From Actinomycetes bacterium (lineage in GTDB: Bacteria; Actinomycetota; Acidimicrobiia; Acidimicrobiales; RAAP-2): DNA of 18,591 nt. This document shows positions 6,867-13,125 of this stretch, one piece after another. A program made the translations under genes and the position numbers. Each line of letters begins with the position of its first letter. Position 1 is the first letter of the stretch. Location of the stretch: the NCBI GenBank assembly GCA_021799915.1, contig JAJYZN010000035.1:1-18591 (forward strand), given 5' to 3'. The notes beneath the pieces were generated by a model. It did no database searches. It had not been told where the DNA came from and saw only the letters and a program-made list of their open reading frames with translations.

Positions 6867-7645
6867 GGGCCATGGCCCACGACGAACTCTTCTCCCTGCA
6901 AGGCAAGACCGCCCTGGTGACCGGAGGGTCGCGCGGGATCGGACGGATGATCGCCACCGGTTTCGTCCAGGCCGGGGCCGCCGTGTACGTGGCCTCGCGC
7001 AAGATCGCGGACTGTGAGGCCGTCGCCGCCGAGCTGTCGGAGGTGGGCCGGTGCACCGCCCTCGAAGCGAACCTGTCGACCGAAGGCGGCTGCCGGGCGC
7101 TGGCCGATGCCGTGGCGGCACGAGAGCCGCGTCTGGACATCTTGGTGAACAACGCCGGCGCCACCTGGGGAGCCCCCATCGAGGAGTTCGACGAAGCGGC
7201 CTGGGAGCGGGTGCTGGCCCTCAACGTGAAGGGCGTCTTCCACCTGACGAAGTTCCTCCTTCCGCTCCTCGGGGAAGCCGGCACGCAAGAGGATCCGGCG
7301 CGCGTCATCAACATCGGCTCGATCGACGGCATTCACGTCCCTTTCCTGGAGACGTACTCCTACTCGGCGTCGAAGGCCGCGGTCCACCAGCTCACCCGGC
7401 ACCTGGCTCGCCGGCTGGCCCCCGCCATCACGGTGAACGCCATCGCCCCGGGACCGTTCGAGTCGAAGATGATGGCGGCCACCTTGGAGTCCTTCGGGGA
7501 GCAGATTGCCGCCTCGGCTCCTCTGAAGCGGATCGGGCGCCCCGACGACATGGCCGGTACCGCCGTGTTCCTGGCCTCCCGGGCCGGTTCGTACCTGACC
7601 GGAGCCGTGATCCCCGTGGACGGCGGGATCGCCACCCTGGGCTGA
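6863..7645 (+). CDS. SDR family oxidoreductase, RhlG/FabG-like
   Basis: A 260-residue classical SDR, probably NADPH-dependent, reducing a 3-oxoacyl or related ketone. Motifs: TGGSRGIG (20-27), Ser45-Arg46 after strand 2 (prefers NADPH), NNAG (96-99), NVKGVF with the structural Asn121, IGSIDGI with Ser153, and Y167-SAS-K171. The stretch PARVINIGSIDGI with YSYSASKAAVHQLTRHLA and the C-terminal GAVIPVDGG resembles the RhlG group more than housekeeping FabG. The ATG at 6863 overlaps the tetR stop (ATGA), pointing to translational coupling; an in-frame ATG at 6872, with a weak GAGGG before it, would give 257 residues. Co-transcription with the regulator places it in the same catabolic unit as the divergent operon. 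Substrate unknown. Confidence 0.9.
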   Translation: MRAMAHDELFSLQGKTALVTGGSRGIGRMIATGFVQAGAAVYVASRKIADCEAVAAELSEVGRCTALEANLSTEGGCRALADAVAAREPRLDILVNNAGATWGAPIEEFDEAAWERVLALNVKGVFHLTKFLLPLLGEAGTQEDPARVINIGSIDGIHVPFLETYSYSASKAAVHQLTRHLARRLAPAITVNAIAPGPFESKMMAATLESFGEQIAASAPLKRIGRPDDMAGTAVFLASRAGSYLTGAVIPVDGGIATLG

Positions 7646-7861
7646 CACCGCCGTCAGCTGACGCCGCCCTGGTCCGGACGGACCAGCCGGTGGGTCGCCC
7701 CCGGGTCGGGGGATGCGACGGTTCACCTCGAATTCACCGCCAATTTCCCCTCGTGCAACCTTGGCATTGCCTCTGGGTAACCCACGTCGGTCATCGTGTG
7801 GATGAGACCCGTATACGGGGCCGCGGCCGGGAACGAGGCCGGGGCGAGGAGGAGACGAGGA
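7646..7861 (+). promoter_or_regulatory. Intergenic leader of the MFS gene with a 12-bp palindrome
   Basis: This 216-bp gap has no gene. It is locally poorer in GC (7730-7770) than its surroundings, as promoters here tend to be, but no clear -35/-10 pair could be picked. CCCGTATACGGG at 7808-7819 is a perfect 12-bp palindrome lying 26 bp before the Shine-Dalgarno of the transporter gene, where a bound regulator could act. A few such palindromes are expected by chance in a window of this size. Confidence 0.35.
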
Positions 7862-9499
7862 GTGAGCACATCGATGGCCACCATCACCGACCTGTACCGC
7901 CCTCTGGACGAGGCCGACGTGGGCCGGAAGCACTGGTTGACGGTGTTCACTGCCGGAATGGGCTTCTTCACCGACGCCTACGACCTGTTCATCATCGGCA
8001 CGGTGACGGTACTGCTCACCCCGATCTTCCACCTGAGCACGAACCAGATCTCGCTCCTCAACTCGATCTCGCTCTTGGCGTCGGTCGCCGGAGCCCTCAC
8101 CTTCGGGCGCCTCATGGACAAGCTGGGGCGCAAGCGTATGTACGGCGTCGAGGTGGCCATCTTGGTGCTGGGCGCTGTGCTGTGCGCTTTCGCCTGGAAC
8201 TTCACCTCTCTGTTCATCTTCCGCCTCATCGTTGGGTACGGAGTCGGCGGGGACTACGCCACCTCGGCCGTGATCACCTCGGAGTACTCGACCCGCAAGT
8301 CCCGGGGCCGGCTGGTGGGGTCGGTGTTCGCCATGCAAGGGCTCGGACTGCTCGCCGGCCCGGCCATCGCTTCGATCTTCCTGGGCGCCGGGGTGTCCAA
8401 CGGCTTGGCCTGGAGGCTGATGCTCGGGCTCGGGGCGGTCCCGGCGGCGTCGGTCATCTACCTGCGCCGGAAGATCCGGGAGACCCCCCGGTACACGATG
8501 ACCGTCCAGGGTGACGCCACGGCCACGGCCCAGACGGTGGCCTGGATGACCGGCCAGGAACCGGCCAGCCGGTCGAACGGCACCGGCCACGGAGCCGAGG
8601 CCGTCAGCGGTCCCACTGTCGCCCCGGGTCCCACTGTCGCCCCGACCCCCGCCGCCACTGGCGCCCCGACCCCCGCCGCCACTGTCGTCCCGGTCTTCAC
8701 TGCCGCTGTGGCCCCGACCCCCGCCGCCCCCACTGCCTCCGCTGCCCGACGGAAGCTCACCTCCCGTCCCTTCCTCCTCCGCCTCATCGGTACGGCGGGG
8801 AGCTGGTTCCTCCTCGACATCGCCTTCTACGGAAACTCGGTGTCCAGCCCGCTCATCTTGAAGCTGCTCCAGCCCAAGGGCACGCTGCTGGACCACACGT
8901 TGATCTCGTTGGCTATCTTCGCCGTGGCCGCCTTGCCCGGCTACTGGCTGGCGGTCTTCCTGATGGACCGCATCGGCCGACGCCGGATCCAGTGGCAGGG
9001 CTTCGCGGTGATGGCCGCAGCTTTCGCCCTCATCTGGCTTGTCCCCGACGGGGCGACCGCTGTGGGGGTGTTCCTGCCGCTGTTCGCCATCAGCTACTTC
9101 TTCACCGAGTTCGGGCCGAACGTCACGACGTTCGTGTTCCCCTCCGAGATCTTCCCCACCTCGGTTCGGGGCACCGCGGACGGGATATCCGCCGCGTGCG
9201 GGAAGTTCGGTGCCTTCCTCGGGGCGCTCTTCGTCCCCCACCTGCTGAAGGCCGTCGGCATCAGCGGCGTGATGGGGGTCATGGCCGCCGTCTCGGTGGT
9301 GGGGATTGCCCTCACCCTCGTGGCTCTCCCCGAGCCCATGGGTCAGACGCTGGAAGAGGCAGCCGGTGAGATCGAGCCGGAGTCCAAGCCCGGGCCGGAT
9401 TCCGGGTCCGACTCGTCTGACCCTCGCTCTCTGGAGCCCCGGTCTTCGGTGCCCCGCTCATCTGAGCCCGAGCCCATCGTGGCTTCGGCCATTGCCTGA
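7862..9499 (+). CDS. MFS transporter, phosphate:H+ symporter-like
   Basis: A 545-residue 12-helix major facilitator protein of the Pho84-like phosphate:H+ symporter group, although bacterial relatives may carry other anions or organic acids. The first helix has FFTDAYDLFIIGTV (Asp38, Tyr40, Asp41), the group's signature. The loop between helices 2 and 3 has GRLMDKLGRKR, its counterpart in the second half is FLMDRIGRRR, and EYSTRKSRGRLVG and FPSEIFPTSVRGTADG follow expected positions. The central cytoplasmic loop (about 213-305) is enlarged by an Ala/Pro/Thr/Val-rich repeat, and the C-terminal 40 residues are Ser/Pro/Glu-rich. The GTG start follows GAGGAGGAG at 7846-7854 with 7 nt spacing; upstream ORF codons lack a ribosome site, and an in-frame ATG at 7874 is the alternative. 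No link to the upstream SDR is required. Confidence 0.88.
   Translation: MSTSMATITDLYRPLDEADVGRKHWLTVFTAGMGFFTDAYDLFIIGTVTVLLTPIFHLSTNQISLLNSISLLASVAGALTFGRLMDKLGRKRMYGVEVAILVLGAVLCAFAWNFTSLFIFRLIVGYGVGGDYATSAVITSEYSTRKSRGRLVGSVFAMQGLGLLAGPAIASIFLGAGVSNGLAWRLMLGLGAVPAASVIYLRRKIRETPRYTMTVQGDATATAQTVAWMTGQEPASRSNGTGHGAEAVSGPTVAPGPTVAPTPAATGAPTPAATVVPVFTAAVAPTPAAPTASAARRKLTSRPFLLRLIGTAGSWFLLDIAFYGNSVSSPLILKLLQPKGTLLDHTLISLAIFAVAALPGYWLAVFLMDRIGRRRIQWQGFAVMAAAFALIWLVPDGATAVGVFLPLFAISYFFTEFGPNVTTFVFPSEIFPTSVRGTADGISAACGKFGAFLGALFVPHLLKAVGISGVMGVMAAVSVVGIALTLVALPEPMGQTLEEAAGEIEPESKPGPDSGSDSSDPRSLEPRSSVPRSSEPEPIVASAIA
8609..8735 (+). repeat. Tandem repeats encoding an Ala/Pro/Thr/Val linker
   Basis: Two perfect 18-bp copies (8609-8626 and 8627-8644, GGTCCCACTGTCGCCCCG) are followed by two near-identical 24-bp copies (8645-8668 and 8669-8692, two differences) and further decayed copies to about 8735. 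All are in frame and encode GPTVAP and TPAAT-type units in the cytoplasmic loop between the two halves of the transporter. Multiples of 3 keep the frame, so slippage can change loop length without breaking the protein. Confidence 0.85.
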
Positions 9500-9507
9500 G
9501 GCCGTCT

Positions 9508-9535
9508 GAAGCCGCCTTGGGCCGCCCTGGGCTTC
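9508..9535. terminator. Possible hairpin between convergent MFS and purU genes
   Basis: GAAGCC at 9508-9513 is complementary to GGCTTC at 9530-9535 around a 16-nt GC-rich loop, in the 88-bp gap between two converging genes. There is no T-run on either side, so this is only a weak terminator candidate. Confidence 0.25.
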
Positions 9536-9587
9536 CCTGGCGCCCGCCGTTCAATCCCCGGGTGCTGGCCGGCTCACGCTCGACTAC

Positions 9588-10463
9588 CTAAGTGAACACC
9601 ACGGTTCGTCCGCCGTTCTCCAGCACCCGGTCCTCCAAGTGCCAACGTAGTCCCCGGGCCAGCACGGTGCGCTCGATGTCGCGGCCGATACGGAGCAGCT
9701 CGTCGACCGTGTCGGAATGGTCGATCCGTCGGATGTCCTGCTCGATAATGGGACCGGCGTCCAGGTCGGCGGTCACGTAGTGGCAGGTGGCGCCGATGAG
9801 CTTCACCCCTCGTTCGAAGGCCTGGTGGTACGGCCTGGCCCCGGCGAACGAGGGCAGGAAGCTGTGGTGGATGTTCAGTATCCGACCCCGGTACCGGTCG
9901 CACAGCCCGGCGGGGAGGATCTGCATGTAGCGGGCCAGCACCATCACGTCGCCGCCCGCCTCGTCGAAGAGACGGGCGATCTCGGCGAAGGCCTCCTCCC
10001 GCCCGGGCTCGCGAGCTCCGGCGGCCGACCCACCGGGTACCTGGACATGGTGGTAGGCGATGCCGTGCCACTCCACCAAAGACCTCAGTGTGTCGTGGTT
10101 CGAGATCACGCAGGGAATGTCGCACTCGAGATCTCCGCTCCGCCACCGGTAGAGGAGGTCGGCCAAGCAGTGGTCCTCCTGGCTGACGAGGATCACGACC
10201 CGCTTCCTCACGTCGGTGTCCGAGAGCCACCAGGTCATCTCGAACTCCCTGGCCACGGGCTCGAACCGATCACGGAACCCGTCAGGGCCGAACGGGAGGG
10301 TGTCGGCGATGACTTCGATCCGCAAGAAGAACCGTCCGGTGGACAGGTCGCCGTGCTGCGCCGCCTCGAGCACCCAACCGCCGTGGTCGGCGATGAACCC
10401 GCTCACGGCGGCGACGATCCCAGTTCGGTCCGGGCAGGTGACGGTGAGGATGTAGCGCCGCAT
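9588..10463 (-). CDS. purU: Formyltetrahydrofolate deformylase
   Basis: PurU hydrolyses 10-formyltetrahydrofolate to tetrahydrofolate and formate, balancing the C1-folate pool and supplying formate to PurT-type purine synthesis. The 291-residue length is typical. An N-terminal ACT domain (about 3-80, beginning ILTVTCPDRTGIVAAVSGFIA) is followed by a formyltransferase-fold domain. Its catalytic set is visible: Asn197 and His199 in NIHHSFLPSFAGARPY, and Asp235 in DLDAGPIIEQD. The hinge VVILVSQEDHCLADLLYRW is also as expected. The ATG at 10463 has GGGAGC just upstream. It is a single gene, convergent with the MFS gene and divergent from the small membrane protein gene. Nothing odd was seen. Confidence 0.95.
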   Translation of the reverse strand: MRRYILTVTCPDRTGIVAAVSGFIADHGGWVLEAAQHGDLSTGRFFLRIEVIADTLPFGPDGFRDRFEPVAREFEMTWWLSDTDVRKRVVILVSQEDHCLADLLYRWRSGDLECDIPCVISNHDTLRSLVEWHGIAYHHVQVPGGSAAGAREPGREEAFAEIARLFDEAGGDVMVLARYMQILPAGLCDRYRGRILNIHHSFLPSFAGARPYHQAFERGVKLIGATCHYVTADLDAGPIIEQDIRRIDHSDTVDELLRIGRDIERTVLARGLRWHLEDRVLENGGRTVVFT

Positions 10464-10548
10464 CGGCTCCCATCATTCCCGATCGGCGGGCTGGCGGTCG
10501 TCGGCTCCCGACCGAGCTGACGATCCGGCACCGGCAGCACCGGACCGA

Positions 10549-10616
10549 GCGGCCGCGGCCGCAGTCGCTATCTTCGCCAGGACGGGATCGAACCCGTTGG
10601 TCCTGACGACAGGAGG
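10549..10616 (+). promoter_or_regulatory. Structured leader of the small membrane protein gene with alternative pairing over the ribosome site
   Basis: TATCTT (10569-10574) may be a -10 box. Downstream, CAGGA occurs at 10578-10582 and again at 10610-10614, and the single complement TCCTG (10601-10605) lies between them. Pairing with the first copy is extended by CGGG/CCCG (10583-10586 with 10593-10596) and leaves the AGGAGG ribosome site (10611-10616) free. Pairing with the second copy, across a 4-nt loop, buries it. A 14-bp GCGGCCGC-type palindrome is at 10549-10562. If TATCTT is the real -10, the transcript would start near 10580 and the first arm would sit at its very 5' end. Regulation is inferred. 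Confidence 0.35.
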
Positions 10617-10622
10617 CAGGCA

Positions 10623-11099
10623 GTGACCTCGCTCACCATCTACGAATACGTTCCCCACGAGCGGACCAAGTCGAAGCTGGTCCTCGGGACTGCGGCCGCC
10701 TCTCCACCGGAGAGCCCACTGGCCCCCGGCACAGCGTTTCGACGCTTCAATTCCTGGCTGGCCCTGAAGGTGACGAACGGCGTCGGCACGATGTGGTGCG
10801 CCTACGCCTTCGCCGCCCTGGCCCTCGTCAGTCTGCCCACGGCGATCGGGTCCCACAGCGCCGTGGTCCTGGTGTCGTGGATCTCCCAGACCTTCCTCCA
10901 GCTGGTCCTCCTCTCGGTGGTCCTGGTCGGCCAGAACATCCTGGCCGACGAAGCGGAGCGCCGGGACGACGCCACCTCCCGGGACGCCGACGCTCTCCTT
11001 CACGAGGCCGTCAAGCTCCAAGAGCACATGGCTGCTCAGGACCGGCTGCTGGGGCAGATGGCGAGTCGCTTGGCCGCCTTGGAGGCCCGGTCGGGTTGA
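10623..11099 (+). CDS. Small two-helix membrane protein, DUF1003-like
   Basis: A 158-residue protein of unknown function. An extended N-terminal part with a basic, polar segment (1-40) is followed by RFNSWLALKVTNGVGTMWCA. Two hydrophobic helices lie at about 55-75 (MWCAYAFAALALVSLP) and 80-104 (VVLVSWISQTFLQLVLLSVVLVG). The C-terminal third (about 108-157) is charged and heptad-like, so a coiled coil is likely. The pattern resembles small actinobacterial membrane proteins grouped with DUF1003; I recognise the pattern but no established function. The GTG start is fixed by AGGAGG at 10611-10616 with a 6-nt spacer. The gene converges on the ammonium transporter with only 4 bp between the stop codons. 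Confidence 0.8.
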   Translation: MTSLTIYEYVPHERTKSKLVLGTAAASPPESPLAPGTAFRRFNSWLALKVTNGVGTMWCAYAFAALALVSLPTAIGSHSAVVLVSWISQTFLQLVLLSVVLVGQNILADEAERRDDATSRDADALLHEAVKLQEHMAAQDRLLGQMASRLAALEARSG

Positions 11100-11103
11100 G
11101 CTC

Positions 11104-12351
11104 TCAGCCGATGTGCCCGCCGCCGGCCATCGAGTAGGCCGTCTCGGCGTGCTGGGTGAGGTCCAGACCCTCGAACTCCTGATCGGCCGACACCCTGAGT
11201 CCGATGGTGAGGTCGACGGCTTTGGCGATGAGGTAGGTCATGACGAAGCAGAAGCCCACGGCGACGACGGTGGCCAGGAGCTCGATGCCGACGAGGTGGA
11301 GCCCGCCACCCTCGAACAGACCATTGGACCCGGCCGGGTCGATGGCCCGGGAGGCGAAGAACCCCAGCAGGACCATGCCGACGATCCCACCGACACCGTG
11401 AACGCCGAGCACGTCGAGCGAGTCGTCATATCGGAGCTTGAATTTCAGCCTCACGGCCAGCGCACACACGATCCCGGCGACCGCCCCCACCAGGAGGGCC
11501 GGCATGGCGCCGATGTACCCGGCACACGGGGTGATGGCCACCATGCCGGCCACCGCCCCCGAAGCGGCACCGAGCGTCGTGGCCACCTTCTCCTTCACCG
11601 ACTCGAACAGCAACCATCCCAGGAGGCCGGCCGCGGCCGCCAGCTGGGTGTTCACGAAGGCGTGGACGGCCACGTCGTTGGCCCCGAGCGCTGATCCGGC
11701 GTTGAACCCGAACCAACCGAACCACAAGATCCCCGCACCGAGGAGGCTGAGGGGGACCGAGTGGGGGGGCATCGGCTCCCGGGGCCAGCCGCGGCGCCGT
11801 CCGAGCACCAGCACCAGGGCCAAGGTGGAGAAGCCCGAGTTGATCTCCACCACCGTCCCGCCGGCGAAGTCCAGCACTCCACGCTGGGCCAGCCACCCGG
11901 TCGGGCTGAACACCCAGTGAGCCAGCGGCACGTACACCAGGACCAACCACAACACGATGAACACCACGAAGGCCGGGAAACGAATCCGGTCCACCGCGCC
12001 CCCGCTGATGAGTGCAGCGGTGATCACGGCGAACATCATCTGGAAGACCATCACCGCCAGCGGTGACACCGTGAGATCGTGGTAGCCGGGGAGACCGTGG
12101 ACCATGTGTCCCAGTCCGGCCAACCCGAAGGTGCCGATCATCCCGCCCCCGGCGTCGGGACCGAAGGCCAGGCTGAAGGCGAACGTGGCCCAGAGCACCG
12201 TGACCACCCCGATGCAGATGAAGCTCTGCATCATCACCGCCAGGACGCCTTTGGAGCGGACCATGCCCCCGTAGAACAGGGCCAGGCCGGGCGTCATGAA
12301 GAGCACCAGGGCGGCGCTGGCCAGCACCCATGCGGTATCCCCGGTGTTCAA
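11104..12351 (-). CDS. amt: Ammonium transporter, Amt/Mep/Rh family, with Glu in place of the first pore His
   Basis: An 11-helix trimeric channel-type protein that moves ammonium across the cytoplasmic membrane. The N terminus NTGDTAWVLASAALVLFMTPGLALFYGGM and the blocks DFAGGTVV, GWFGFNAGSALGAN and DVLGVHGVGGIVG are diagnostic. Phe103/Phe107 (VFQMMF) and the WFGWFGFN block mark the vestibule gate. Asp161 corresponds to the conserved structural Asp. The second pore histidine is present (H318), but the first is glutamate (E169 in VVEINSG; codon GAG read from 11847-11845). The cytoplasmic tail is short and ends in Gly-rich AGGGHIG. The start is TTG at 12351, preceded by AGGAGGG; the N-terminal motif begins right there, which supports it. 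No glnK or glnB is adjacent. Upstream lies hsp20, probably separated by a terminator. Confidence 0.93.
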   Translation of the reverse strand: MNTGDTAWVLASAALVLFMTPGLALFYGGMVRSKGVLAVMMQSFICIGVVTVLWATFAFSLAFGPDAGGGMIGTFGLAGLGHMVHGLPGYHDLTVSPLAVMVFQMMFAVITAALISGGAVDRIRFPAFVVFIVLWLVLVYVPLAHWVFSPTGWLAQRGVLDFAGGTVVEINSGFSTLALVLVLGRRRGWPREPMPPHSVPLSLLGAGILWFGWFGFNAGSALGANDVAVHAFVNTQLAAAAGLLGWLLFESVKEKVATTLGAASGAVAGMVAITPCAGYIGAMPALLVGAVAGIVCALAVRLKFKLRYDDSLDVLGVHGVGGIVGMVLLGFFASRAIDPAGSNGLFEGGGLHLVGIELLATVVAVGFCFVMTYLIAKAVDLTIGLRVSADQEFEGLDLTQHAETAYSMAGGGHIG

Positions 12352-12480
12352 CGGCCCTCCTGTCCGATCGGTGGCTCAGCTCAGGACCGGCACGGCGGGA
12401 TGGGAACAGCCCCGGGGCGAGCCGGTCGTCGGGCGCTGACCCTACCGCGGCGAAGCCCCGTCGGGGTGGATCGGGTGCGG

Positions 12481-12519
12481 ACCGACGCCGTGTCGGCGTG
12501 CGCCGGCTACGGCGTCGGT
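12481..12519 (-). terminator. Perfect 10-bp inverted repeat just after hsp20
   Basis: ACCGACGCCG (12481-12490) and CGGCGTCGGT (12510-12519) are exact complements around a 19-nt loop, 7 nt beyond the hsp20 stop codon. A smaller competing hairpin, ACGCCG-TGT-CGGCGT, occupies 12485-12499. There is no U-tract, as is common for terminators in high-GC actinobacteria. It would separate hsp20 transcription from amt, although it could also act as an amt leader structure. Confidence 0.5.
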
Positions 12520-12526
12520 GCCGCGT

Positions 12527-12961
12527 TCAGGCCGACAGCTGCTGACGCTCGGCCGACCCCTTGACTTCGATGCGCCGGGGCTTGGCGTGGGCGGCCACGG
12601 GGATGACCACCGTCAGCACCCCGGCTTCGTACTCGGCCTCGATGTGCTCGGTGTCCAGGTTGGTCCCGAGGAACACCTGGCGGCTGAACGTCCCGTAGGG
12701 GCGCTCGGTGATGACCGAGTCCACACCGTCGGTCGACGGCGGGAGCGGGCGTTCGGCCTTGATGGTGAGGACATTGTCCTCCACGGTCAGGTCCACCGAC
12801 GCCGGGTCCACCCCGGGGAGGTCCACCCTGATGAGGAACGAGTCGTCCTTTCGATAGGCGTCCATGGGCATGGTGAGAGCCCTGGTGCCGTTTTGGGGAC
12901 CCCAGAGCTGCTGGAACAGCCGGTCGACGTCTCGGAACGGATCACTTCGGACAAGAGCCAT
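12527..12961 (-). CDS. hsp20: Small heat shock protein, Hsp20/alpha-crystallin family
   Basis: A 144-residue ATP-independent holdase that binds unfolding proteins during stress. The N-terminal arm MALVRSDPFRDVDRLFQQLW is followed by the alpha-crystallin domain (about 34-132): MPMDAYRKDDSFLIRVDLPG, DPASVDLTVEDNVLTIKAER, the GTFSRQVFL segment, and the signature A-x-Y-E-A-GVLTVVIP (109-121). A short tail with RRIEV follows. The frame is open to 13006, but GGAGGTGGAGATC before the ATG at 12961 marks the start, and the upstream codons fall inside the untranslated leader below the CIRCE element. Expression is very likely repressed by HrcA and released by heat or misfolded protein. It is monocistronic, with a strong hairpin after the stop. 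Confidence 0.93.
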   Translation of the reverse strand: MALVRSDPFRDVDRLFQQLWGPQNGTRALTMPMDAYRKDDSFLIRVDLPGVDPASVDLTVEDNVLTIKAERPLPPSTDGVDSVITERPYGTFSRQVFLGTNLDTEHIEAEYEAGVLTVVIPVAAHAKPRRIEVKGSAERQQLSA

Positions 12962-13001
12962 GATCTCCACCTCCTCGCTTGCTGAGGGTTCCTGCACTTG
13001 G

Positions 13002-13018
13002 GCCACCTTCGTGGTGGC
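13002..13018 (-). other. Stem-loop at the predicted 5' end of the hsp20 mRNA
   Basis: GCCACC (13002-13007) and GGTGGC (13013-13018) are exact complements with a 5-nt loop. If the -10 box is at 13028-13033, this hairpin would begin within a few nucleotides of the transcript start and lie about 40 nt before the start codon. It does not cover the ribosome site, so an mRNA-stabilising role is more likely than a thermosensor. Confidence 0.35.
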
Positions 13019-13027
13019 TACGCTGCC

Positions 13028-13057
13028 AGTTTAGCACTCGATAGGCGAGAGTGCTAA
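13028..13057 (-). promoter_or_regulatory. CIRCE element (HrcA operator) with embedded hsp20 promoter
   Basis: TTAGCACTC (13031-13039), a 9-nt spacer, and GAGTGCTAA (13049-13057) match the CIRCE consensus at every arm position. On the minus strand TAAACT (13028-13033) fits a -10 box overlapping one arm, and TTAGCA in the other arm stands 18 nt upstream as a possible -35, so HrcA binding would cover the promoter. The start codon at 12961 lies about 70 nt downstream. CIRCE normally precedes groES/groEL or hrcA/dnaK; here the only gene it can serve is hsp20. Confidence 0.93.
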
Positions 13058-13064
13058 CAATTTT

Positions 13065-13086
13065 CGGACGGGCCCCCGAAGGTCCG
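13065..13086 (-). terminator. Possible hairpin between the GT-C-like gene and the CIRCE element
   Basis: CGGAC (13065-13069) pairs with GTCCG (13082-13086) around a GC-rich loop, about 40 nt after the stop of the upstream minus-strand gene. No U-tract follows. It could insulate the heat-shock promoter from read-through. Confidence 0.3.
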
Positions 13087-13125
13087 GGCCACCCGCCGCC
13101 CGGGACACCCGAGCTCCAGATCCGG

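Noticed and set aside
8609..8735. CRISPR-like repeat array in the transporter gene
   Set aside because: The units are directly abutting, in-frame and degenerate, with no spacers and no cas genes.
6734..9241. Very long minus-strand open frame (835 codons) opposite tetR, SDR and the transporter
   Set aside because: Composition is Gly/Arg/Glu/His-rich without domains; it is the antisense frame of high-GC genes whose own frames carry clear motifs.
10581..10598. GGGTTCGATCCC on the minus strand, resembling a tRNA T-arm
   Set aside because: The perfect stem leaves a 6-nt loop rather than 7, and no acceptor, D or anticodon arm can be built around it.
11100..11103. Terminator between the converging membrane protein and amt genes
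   Set aside because: Only 4 bp separate the stop codons and no hairpin with a T-run was seen around them.
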